Origin: Candidatus Viridilinea mediisalina
GTDB lineage: Bacteria; Chloroflexota; Chloroflexia; Chloroflexales; Chloroflexaceae
DNA length: 39,867 nucleotides
Assembly: GCF_002532535.1 (NCBI RefSeq)
Contig: NZ_NQWI01000044.1
Location: 1-39,867, forward strand
Direction: 5' to 3'
A model generated the notes under the pieces. It did not search any database and had not been told where the DNA came from. It was given only the letters and a program-made list of their open reading frames with translations. Each line of letters starts with the position of its first letter. Position 1 is the first letter of the stretch. The position numbers and the translations under genes are program-made. Positions 30,102-37,038 of the stretch are shown piece after piece.

Positions 30102-32735
30102 CTACGGCGTCACCAACAGTGTCCTACAGCCTAACTCGCCGGTCAATGTCGCCGCGACAAACGGGGCTAGGCGTTCTTGCTGTTCGCTCGCCTGAATGGA
30201 CGCAACATCCTCAGCAGCTCCTGTGCTGTTGTCTTGCCCTTGGCGTACCTCGGCGCGCAACAGGTGGAGCAACGTGAAATCGGGGGCCAAGGCTAGAGCC
30301 CGGCTATAGTCAGCTTCAGCGTTGGCATATTCGCCCATGTTGCAATGGGCAAAGCCACGCAGGAAGTGGGCTTCGGCATGATCTTCGCGCAACGCTAGGC
30401 TGGCATCAAGGTAGCGTATGGTCTCGTCAAAGGCACCAAAGCTCAATTCGCCAAAGGCGTACAAAAAGGGGCCAATCACATTGCCCTCTTTGCCCACCAA
30501 CGCATCAAGAATATGGGCACCATAGAGCTGATCGGGAAAGTCGTGCATCACCGTCGTATAGATCTGCTGCGCATCCTCTACCTCGCCCTCACGCAGCATG
30601 ATCAGCATCAGGTACTTGTAGGGAAAACTGACATCAGGGCCAAGGGCAACCGCTTGGTTTAGATCGGCGCGCGCCGCCTCATAGTTGCCCAGGGCATGCT
30701 GGATCGCCCCGCGAAAGGTGAGCGCATACCAATCGTTGGGCCGTTGGAACACCACCACATTGATTGCATTGAGCGCATCAGCATAGGCTCCCCGGTTGTA
30801 GGCGATATAGGCTCCGCCATAGAAGGGCATCACCCAGCGCCCTTGGGTCTGGCGGATTGCGGTTGTCCCATCGCGCTCCACTTCATCAATGTTGCCCAAG
30901 CGGAGGTTGGCGCCCGAACGGTAGAGGTAGAGCATCGGGTTGCCACCGTCGTCGTTCAACGCTTGGTTGATCGCCTCGAGGGCTACGGCTGGTTCGCTGG
31001 TCAGGTTGCTCAGGTAGCGACTCACATTGGCCGCGACGCTCGTGCCCTCTACCGCGACCCCGCTGCGGATGCGGTTGCGCATGGCGACATTGCGGAACAT
31101 TGCATAGATGTCGCCCTCTGCATTACTCACCACATTGAGCACCTGCAAGACATGGGGGGCCAGCGATTCGCTCCGCTCATCGCTGAAGTTGAGCCGCAGG
31201 TTGGCGGTGCGTTCAAGCACTCGGCGGTTGATCGTGTTGGGCATCCCACTCGTATCGCCCAGTTGCACATGGGCCTGAATGCCCTCACGATTGTAGCTAC
31301 CCCAGATCACTACTGCGGCCTGCAAGCGTTCAGCGGTGGCCGCAACATCTTCCGACACCAGCACCTGGGGGTAGCGCCGCACCCGAATATTGGAATGGGG
31401 AATGTCCACCTCCAACTGCTGGCGCAAGTCGTCACCAATAAAACGGGCTACATCACGCTGTTCAGCATCAAGGGCTTCAAAGTCGCTCACCAGCACCATA
31501 TACTCACCCGCTTCAACTGGTTCTACGCTGGGCAATTGGCTGGGATCGTTGGCTGGTGCCGGATTGTTGGCCAGTGTTGGCTCAAGCATCACGGCTGGGT
31601 TGGCCTCACTTGGTTCGCCTATCCGCGCAGTGGTAGACGCTCCACCACCCAAGTTTCCGCTCATCCAGAGCAGCATGCCGAACAGCAGCAGCACTCCTAC
31701 GGCACCTGCAAACCTCCAAAGACGTGTTGGTTTTGCTGCTGGCGTTGGGCTTGGGGCTGGCGTTGGCGCTGGCGCTGGCGTTGCGGCAAGCGGGCTCGCT
31801 GGCTCAGGTGTTGCTGCTGCGTTGGGCGCATTGGTCGGCGTGTTGAAGCGTGAGGCCGCTTGCTCGTGCAGCACCTGCGTAGTGAAGTGCATGCCGCCCT
31901 CAGGCGGCGTTGTTTCACCACGCATAATTGCCTCCAACTCGGCCCCCACCTGGCGCACGCTGGCAATCCGTTCGTCGCGGCTCTTGACCAGCATACGCTG
32001 TACTAAGCGCACCAACGCAGGCGGCACATCAGGGCGCAGTTCAGCCAAATTAGGCGGGTCGCGGGTCAGAATCGCGGTAATAATTGCCCCCGGCTGATCA
32101 CCAGCAAAAGGCCGTTGGCCCGCCAACATCTCATAGAGCAGCACCCCAAAAGCCCAGATGTCGGTACGCTCATCGGGATGCTGGCCGTTGCACGCCTCAG
32201 GGCTCAGGTAGGCATAGGTACCCACCATCGAACCCGTCTCCGTCATGCGCGAATGGTCACCCATATGGGCCACACCAAAATCGGTGAGCCTCGGCGTACC
32301 ATCGGCGGCCAGCAGGACATTCATGGGCTTAATGTCACGGTGAATAATCTTAAGCCGATGAGCACGGGTGAGCGCATCGGCCAGATCGAGCGCAATCTGC
32401 AAAGCCCGCTCGACCGGCAGTTGGGGCTGCTGTTTAAGCAGCGTACCCAACGAGCCACCAGTGACATACTCCATCACAATATAGTGGCGTCCCTGCTCTT
32501 CAACCGAAGCCAACACCTTCACAATATTGGGATGATTGAGCGTGCGCAGCGCCTCACCCTCACGCGCAAAGCGGCGCACCTGATCGGTATTGCTCCCCAA
32601 CTCTTCACGCAGCAGCTTAATGGCCACTTCACGGTCTTGCTTATGATCGCGTCCACGGTAGACATAGCCCATACCACCTTGGCCAATCAAATCGCCGAGT
32701 TCAAACCGTCCAGCAATGAGTTGTGAATCAGCCAT
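30102..32735 (-). CDS. Transmembrane PknB-type Ser/Thr kinase with TPR sensor region
   Basis: An 877-residue receptor-like kinase. The catalytic domain (about 11-270) has GQGGMG (18-23), Lys40 in VAIK, HRDIKPMN (Asp134), DFG (152-154) and SPE (178-180), all required for activity. A Pro/Ala/Thr-rich juxtamembrane stretch (about 300-335) precedes a single TM helix (about 338-358, FAGAVGVLLLFGMLLWM). The outside portion has an alpha/beta region (about 400-560, with YMVLVSDFEALDAEQRDVAR) and TPR repeats (about 590-850, e.g. YALTFRGAIQHALGNYEAAR and AEAHFLRGFAHCNMGEYANA) instead of PASTA repeats. It lies between a response regulator and a sigma factor and could phosphorylate either, or the zinc protein. 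The stop codon is 7 nt before the sigma ATG. Confidence 0.92.
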   Translation of the reverse strand: MADSQLIAGRFELGDLIGQGGMGYVYRGRDHKQDREVAIKLLREELGSNTDQVRRFAREGEALRTLNHPNIVKVLASVEEQGRHYIVMEYVTGGSLGTLLKQQPQLPVERALQIALDLADALTRAHRLKIIHRDIKPMNVLLAADGTPRLTDFGVAHMGDHSRMTETGSMVGTYAYLSPEACNGQHPDERTDIWAFGVLLYEMLAGQRPFAGDQPGAIITAILTRDPPNLAELRPDVPPALVRLVQRMLVKSRDERIASVRQVGAELEAIMRGETTPPEGGMHFTTQVLHEQAASRFNTPTNAPNAAATPEPASPLAATPAPAPTPAPSPTPAAKPTRLWRFAGAVGVLLLFGMLLWMSGNLGGGASTTARIGEPSEANPAVMLEPTLANNPAPANDPSQLPSVEPVEAGEYMVLVSDFEALDAEQRDVARFIGDDLRQQLEVDIPHSNIRVRRYPQVLVSEDVAATAERLQAAVVIWGSYNREGIQAHVQLGDTSGMPNTINRRVLERTANLRLNFSDERSESLAPHVLQVLNVVSNAEGDIYAMFRNVAMRNRIRSGVAVEGTSVAANVSRYLSNLTSEPAVALEAINQALNDDGGNPMLYLYRSGANLRLGNIDEVERDGTTAIRQTQGRWVMPFYGGAYIAYNRGAYADALNAINVVVFQRPNDWYALTFRGAIQHALGNYEAARADLNQAVALGPDVSFPYKYLMLIMLREGEVEDAQQIYTTVMHDFPDQLYGAHILDALVGKEGNVIGPFLYAFGELSFGAFDETIRYLDASLALREDHAEAHFLRGFAHCNMGEYANAEADYSRALALAPDFTLLHLLRAEVRQGQDNSTGAAEDVASIQASEQQERLAPFVAATLTGELGCRTLLVTP

Positions 32736-32755
32736 AATTATTCCATCGGTAAGGA

Positions 32756-32968
32756 CTAGTCATCCGTCAAGGATTCACGATGATTGGCCACCTTAGAAGC
32801 CAAAACGCGCAGACGCAGCAGACTCTCACGATCATCAGCCGCCTCAGCGGCATTGACAAGTTCCACCAATGCCCATTGACAACGCCGCAACCCCTCTAGG
32901 TCGCGTGCCAAAAAGCGCTGTGCGATTGTCCGCTCGAAATAGGTAAAGATTTGATCAAGGGTAAGCAT
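32756..32968 (-). CDS. 70-aa helical protein
   Basis: MLTLDQIFTYFERTIAQRFL begins a fully helical, charged protein with no TM segment and no Cys. It is placed 20 nt upstream of the kinase start and 66 nt downstream of the response regulator stop, so it belongs to the same transcript. Family not recognised. Its size and position suggest a small partner or adaptor of the kinase (inference only). Confidence 0.6.
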   Translation of the reverse strand: MLTLDQIFTYFERTIAQRFLARDLEGLRRCQWALVELVNAAEAADDRESLLRLRVLASKVANHRESLTDD

Positions 32969-33034
32969 AACATGAACATCCTTCCTGCGACAATGCGTGA
33001 GGCGAAGCGGCGAGGGCTTCGCGTCCTCGCATCT

Positions 33035-33754
33035 TCACAGCTTCGCGTCTTCCTCCTGCGGATTACGCAAAATATAGCCGTGGCGGGCAACCGTGCAGAT
33101 GTAGTTTGGGTTGGAGGGGTTTTCTTCGATCTTCGCCCGTAGGTTCATGACATGCCAGCGCACGAGGCTCACTTCGGCAGTTTCGGGGGTATAGCCCCAG
33201 ACTTGGCGCAACAAGAAGGTACTAGAAAAGACCTGGTTGGGGCGTTGCATCAAGTAGTTCAGCAGGTCAAACTCGGCGGGGGTGAGTTGGCAGGTTTTGC
33301 TGCCAACGCGCACCTCGCGGGTGCGTAGGTCGAGGCAGAGCGCCCCGACGTGCAACTGCATCGGTGGTTCCACGCTAGGTGTGGCTTGGCTGCGGCGCAA
33401 GAGGGCGCGAACCCGCGCTCGTAGCTCGCGTAGATCGAAAGGCTTAGAGAGATAATCGTCGCCGCCTTCATCGAGCCCACGCACCCGATCTTCCACGGTA
33501 TTGCGCCCGGTGATGAAGAGAACCGGCACACGACTCATGCCTGGTTCGGCGCGCAGCGCATGGCAGAGCTGAAAGCCGTCCATCCATGGCATGTTCACAT
33601 CAAGCACACAAATATCGGGCGTGTGCCGACGCGCAATGGCGAGAGCCGACGCGCCATCATAGGCCAAATGGACCGTCAGCCCGTCGCCGCGCAGCGCATG
33701 GCCTACCGCCCAGGTAAGGTCATCTTCGTCGTCTACGACAAGTACTGATGGCAT
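33035..33754 (-). CDS. OmpR/PhoB-type response regulator
   Basis: 239 residues. The receiver domain (1-120) has Asp8/Asp9, the phosphoacceptor Asp52 in CVLDVNMPWMDG, Thr82 in FITGR and Lys104 in YLSKPF. A winged-helix DNA-binding domain (about 135-232) has LTPAEFDLLNYLMQ, the recognition-helix region VSLVRWHVMNLRAKIE and the wing YICTVARHGYIL. The stretch after it (NPQEEDAKL) is short. A separate toxin-antitoxin module lies between it and the sensor kinase (34541-36523), its probable partner. It probably controls the downstream kinase/sigma/CHAT genes or itself. Confidence 0.93.
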   Translation of the reverse strand: MPSVLVVDDEDDLTWAVGHALRGDGLTVHLAYDGASALAIARRHTPDICVLDVNMPWMDGFQLCHALRAEPGMSRVPVLFITGRNTVEDRVRGLDEGGDDYLSKPFDLRELRARVRALLRRSQATPSVEPPMQLHVGALCLDLRTREVRVGSKTCQLTPAEFDLLNYLMQRPNQVFSSTFLLRQVWGYTPETAEVSLVRWHVMNLRAKIEENPSNPNYICTVARHGYILRNPQEEDAKL

Positions 33755-33787
33755 AGGGGAACCTTCGGCATGAAGCGATACAGATCA

Positions 33788-34207
33788 TTATGCCAGCCAA
33801 TTATCGAGCTGGATACCAGTAATCCGTTGATAGTGACTCTTGTTGTTGGTTGCTACGATCATGCCATGTTCAAGCCCAGTTGCCGCAATTAAAATATCTG
33901 CATCGCCAATCAAAGCACCACGCTGATGTAGATCGGCATAGATTGTGGCGGCACGGATCACGATCTCATCCGTGAGAGGGACAATGCTACTGACATGACA
34001 GAGCTGCTCAAACGCGGACAATTGGGCTGTTGCGTGCTTGGCGTACAACCCACGCAGAATCTCGTAACGGGTAACAATGGAGAAGGTTAGGCGTTGATGT
34101 ACTGCAAGATAGGCACGGGCACGCACTACTGCGGCAGGATGCTGGCGCATCACTGCCGAAAGTATATCGGTATCGAGGAGGGTAGTAGCGAGTGGCTGAC
34201 TCATCAT
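33788..34207 (-). CDS. PIN-domain toxin (VapC/FitB type)
   Basis: 139 residues. PIN acidic residues are visible: Asp in LLDTDILS near the N-terminus, Glu in RYEILRG, and the Asp pair in LIGDADILIAATGLEHG. The end, IVATNNKSHYQRITGIQLDN, has the final Asn-containing strand. PIN toxins are RNases that cleave tRNA or rRNA. It is encoded 21 nt after a short antitoxin-like gene, the usual antitoxin-toxin order. The pair separates the sensor kinase from its response regulator. Confidence 0.9.
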   Translation of the reverse strand: MMSQPLATTLLDTDILSAVMRQHPAAVVRARAYLAVHQRLTFSIVTRYEILRGLYAKHATAQLSAFEQLCHVSSIVPLTDEIVIRAATIYADLHQRGALIGDADILIAATGLEHGMIVATNNKSHYQRITGIQLDNWLA

Positions 34208-34228
34208 GCCTGTATCCAGTATCCTTCA

Positions 34229-34456
34229 CTAACCAAAGAAATCATGGCGTTGCAGGGCGATCTGCTCAACTTCGGTGAGATCATCTGGCGAAAATCCAGC
34301 GTATACGTTGGCAGCGAGCGCGAGAATCGCTTCGGGCGACTCTTCTGTCTCGATCACTAACCGCACGCGCTGACCTTCACGCAACGGAATCTGTGGGTGC
34401 TGGACTAAACGAAATGTGCCGTGTTCAAAGATCGCATCCAAACGTTCGGTAGTCAT
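34229..34456 (-). CDS. AF2212-like antitoxin
   Basis: 75 residues from ATG 34456 (MTTERLDAIFEHGTFRLVQH), preceded by a GGGAGGG ribosome-binding site; the longer frame to 34516 starts without one. The beta-rich start followed by PQIPLREGQRVRLVIE is the AF2212-like antitoxin fold (DUF104), which typically pairs with PIN toxins. The C-terminal helix (about 45-75) would wrap the toxin. The MITE end at 34520-34533 lies just upstream. Confidence 0.85.
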   Translation of the reverse strand: MTTERLDAIFEHGTFRLVQHPQIPLREGQRVRLVIETEESPEAILALAANVYAGFSPDDLTEVEQIALQRHDFFG

Positions 34457-34519
34457 ATATTCTATCCCTCCCAAATAAAATTCGGAAATGGTTTGCATGT
34501 ACACGTATATATCCACCGA

Positions 34520-34533
34520 ATTTTCAGACAGCC
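34520..34533. repeat. Solo MITE end (TTTTCAGACAGCC)
   Basis: The right terminal repeat of the AGAGGCTGTCTGAAAAG family without its partner, 8 nt from the kinase stop and immediately upstream of the antitoxin gene. It looks like the scar of a deletion or of the event that brought in the toxin-antitoxin pair. Confidence 0.6.
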
Positions 34534-34540
34534 GCCGCTC

Positions 34541-36523
34541 TCACGCCTCATGCACAGGTAGCATAATCTCAAAACTCGTGCCGCGTCCAAGCTCGCTCTG
34601 AACCTCTATCGTACCATGGTGCTGGCGTACGATGCTATAGCTAATCGAAAGCCCCAGCCCGGTGCCTTGGCCCACAGCCCGCGTGGTGAAGAAGGGGTCG
34701 AAGATTTTGGACAGATGCTCGCGGGGGATGCCCGTGCCTGTATCGCAAAAGCGTACCACCACATGCTCGCCCTGTGTGCTGGTGCTGATGCTCAGCTTGC
34801 CGCCTTGCGTCATGGCATTGCATGCGTTGAGGATCATGTTGGTAAAGACTTGGGCCAAGAGTTCTGGATTGCCGTAGATCAATGGTAATTCGGGCGAAAG
34901 CTCGCAGTGCAAATCAATCTGGGCACTCACCAGTTGGTGATCCATCATGGTCAGCACATCATCCAATACCTCGTTGGTATCCACAAGGCGATAGCGCTCC
35001 TGAGGCGGATGGGCAAAGCGCAGCAGGTGTTCGATGATCAACGAGGCTCGTTCGGCTGAGGCGATGATGCGCCGGGTGGCTTGCTGCTGCAACTCTGGGT
35101 TGTTGCTGTGCTCCTCGATCAGTTGGGCACTGGCCGAGATGATCGCCAGCGGGTTACGTAGCTCATGAGCGATGCCACCAGCCATCACGCCAAGCGAAGC
35201 AATCTTGGCCGACTGAATGATCTGGGCTTCCAAGCGCCGCCGCTCGGTGAGGTCACGGCCCACCGCCACAATCGCCACCAGGCGGCCATAATCATCGTGC
35301 ATGGCCGAGCAGTTCCATGCCACCGGCACCTCACTCCATGGATCGGCGGTCAACAGATTGATCTCCGTCTCGGCCACGGATTCGCCATCAATCAAACGCT
35401 TGAGCAGATTGGTCAGGGTACGACGCTGATCAATTGCACACAAATTCACCAGCATCTCGTCCTGTACCTGATCTTCGCGCAGGCCCGAGACGCGCTCGGC
35501 GGCACGGTTCCAGGTCACAATGCGCCCATCGGGACTCAGCGAGATCACGAGGTCACTGGCGCAATCAATCACACTCGCCAGGTGGCGCTCGACGCGGCGC
35601 ACCTCTTCGCTCAACTGCTCGCGCTCGGTGATGTCCTCCATCAGCAGCAGCACATGTTCAACCAAACGCTCGCGCTTGAGCGGCACGAGCCGGTAGTAGT
35701 AGGTGTGGGCCGCAAGGCCGGGGGCACGATAGGAGAGCTTGTCGCCCTCGAAGGGTTGGCCGCTGGCAAAGACGCTGCGCAGGCGCTCTTCTAGGCGCGT
35801 AAAGGCAATAAAGACCGGCGGCAACACCGCAGCAATCGGCTTGCCCACGGTCTGCTGCTGGGCCCGCCGCGACTTCGTGAGAAAATTCTGGTTCGCGGCT
35901 ACAATCTGCAACCGTTGGTCAATCACAATCAACGAGACCGGAATACTCTCCAGAATGCGGTTGATAAAGCTCTCGCTGCGCTCCAACTCACCCCGCAGCC
36001 GTATGCTCTGCAAGGCGAGGGCTTGACGCTCGGCGATCAGGGTGGCAAACCAGCGCGCTTCATTGCTAAAGGGCGGCACGCTGCCGAGCCGGGTGAGGCT
36101 CAGCACGCCACAGAGCTGCCCTGCAACCTCGAGCGGCAGACAGATGGCCGAAGAGATGCCCTCCTGACTGATGATCCGCTGAAGATGGGCGGGCACACTG
36201 CTGTCAAAGGGCAGCAGCAGGGGCTGGCGCTGCTGCGCAACCCAGCCGCACAGCCCCTCGCCCAAGGCAAGCCGGGTGCGCTGCGGATTAGCCTCATCAT
36301 CACAACCAACAGTTGCAACGCGCTGCAACACATGCTGCTCATGGTCATAGATCAGCAAAGCTGCCTTATGGGCATGGGTTGCGGCTGCAATGGCACTAAG
36401 CAGTTCTTGGCCAGACACCTCATGGTCGTAGTGATCCAAGAAGAAACGTTGCCAGCAAGCAAAGAGCGTCTGGAGCGTTGGTTGGGGTGTAGCTGAAGCA
36501 GCCGGGGAGCTTGGCGCTACCAT
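34541..36523 (-). CDS. Soluble sensor histidine kinase (GAF-PAS-PAS-HisKA-HATPase)
   Basis: 660 residues and no TM helix. A GAF domain covers about 25-190 (LGEGLCGWVAQQRQPLLLPF, ISSAICLPLEVAGQLCGVLS). Two PAS domains follow (about 195-320 and 325-440; ILESIPVSLIVIDQRLQIVA and VTWNRAAERVSGL). The HisKA phosphoacceptor is His453 in GGIAHELRNPLAIIS, and the ATPase has the N box FTNMILNACNAM, G1 CDTGTGIP, F box FDPFFTTRA and G2 GQGTGLGLSISYSIV. It senses a cytoplasmic signal; no cofactor-binding residue is obvious. The likely partner is the regulator at 33035-33754, beyond the toxin-antitoxin pair. A TATAGC (minus strand, 36542-36537) may be its -10. Confidence 0.93.
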   Translation of the reverse strand: MVAPSSPAASATPQPTLQTLFACWQRFFLDHYDHEVSGQELLSAIAAATHAHKAALLIYDHEQHVLQRVATVGCDDEANPQRTRLALGEGLCGWVAQQRQPLLLPFDSSVPAHLQRIISQEGISSAICLPLEVAGQLCGVLSLTRLGSVPPFSNEARWFATLIAERQALALQSIRLRGELERSESFINRILESIPVSLIVIDQRLQIVAANQNFLTKSRRAQQQTVGKPIAAVLPPVFIAFTRLEERLRSVFASGQPFEGDKLSYRAPGLAAHTYYYRLVPLKRERLVEHVLLLMEDITEREQLSEEVRRVERHLASVIDCASDLVISLSPDGRIVTWNRAAERVSGLREDQVQDEMLVNLCAIDQRRTLTNLLKRLIDGESVAETEINLLTADPWSEVPVAWNCSAMHDDYGRLVAIVAVGRDLTERRRLEAQIIQSAKIASLGVMAGGIAHELRNPLAIISASAQLIEEHSNNPELQQQATRRIIASAERASLIIEHLLRFAHPPQERYRLVDTNEVLDDVLTMMDHQLVSAQIDLHCELSPELPLIYGNPELLAQVFTNMILNACNAMTQGGKLSISTSTQGEHVVVRFCDTGTGIPREHLSKIFDPFFTTRAVGQGTGLGLSISYSIVRQHHGTIEVQSELGRGTSFEIMLPVHEA

Positions 36524-36620
36524 AGGAGTTCAAATTGCTATATGTTGTTCACGCAATGGGCAAACCTGATGTGCATTGTAGCATAGTGCTGATGAGTTTT
36601 TTTGCAAGGGATGGCTACTT

Positions 36621-36724
36621 TAGAAGCTGTTTGAAAAGCTAGTGGGCGCGTGTTGGAGTGCCGACTTTAGCCGGCTAAAGCCGGCACTCCAACGCCAGTT
36701 CATAGACTCTTCAGACAGCCTCTA
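36621..36724. repeat. MITE family with AGAGGCTGTCTGAAAAG ends, copy 3
   Basis: The left end is diverged (AGAAGCTGTTTGAAAAGCTA) and the right end is CTCTTCAGACAGCCTCT. The central GGAGTGCCGACTTTAGCCGG hairpin is conserved. It directly abuts the next element. Confidence 0.82.
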
Positions 36725-36813
36725 ACCGTTTGCGCCATTAGGTAGTGCCGACTTTAGTCGGCTGAGGTCGCCGACAACCCCCGGATGCCGACTAACGTCG
36801 GCACTACAACGGT
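36724..36813. repeat. ACCGTTTGCGCC/CAACGGT element, uninterrupted copy
   Basis: About 90 bp with TAGTGCCGACTTTAGTCGGC, then CGCCGACAACCCCCGGATGC and TAACGTCGGCACTACAACGG. It is the intact relative of the element that is split at 19943-20293. Confidence 0.75.
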
Positions 36814-36893
36814 GAAGCAAAAAGAATTTTTTGTGGAGAGGCTTCGCCTTCCCAAGCCCCCACTGCACAAAAGACAGCTATAATCTAAGCCTG

Positions 36894-37019
36894 AGAGGCT
36901 GTCTGAACAGGGTGTCAGTGCCATACCTACCATGCTACGTGGCATACGTTGGAGTGCCGGCTTTAGTCGGCTAAAGCCGGCACTCCAACGCCAGTTCATA
37001 GACTTTTCAGACAGCCTCT
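36894..37019. repeat. MITE family with AGAGGCTGTCTGAAAAG ends, copy 4 (leader of the XRE-NB-ARC gene)
   Basis: 126 bp ending 19 nt before the ATG at 37039. A TATAAT at 36879-36884 lies just before the element, so if that is the -10 box the MITE hairpin is transcribed as the 5' leader. The right three-quarters is nearly identical to copies 2 and 3; the left arm carries an extra GTGCCATACCTACCATGCTA like copy 1's GTAGCATGGCATGGCAC. Confidence 0.8.
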
Positions 37020-37038
37020 GAGCGTAGACAGAGGACTC

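Noticed and set aside
34457-34516. Longer N-terminus of the antitoxin
   Set aside because: The GGGAGGG ribosome-binding site and family homology both point to ATG 34456.
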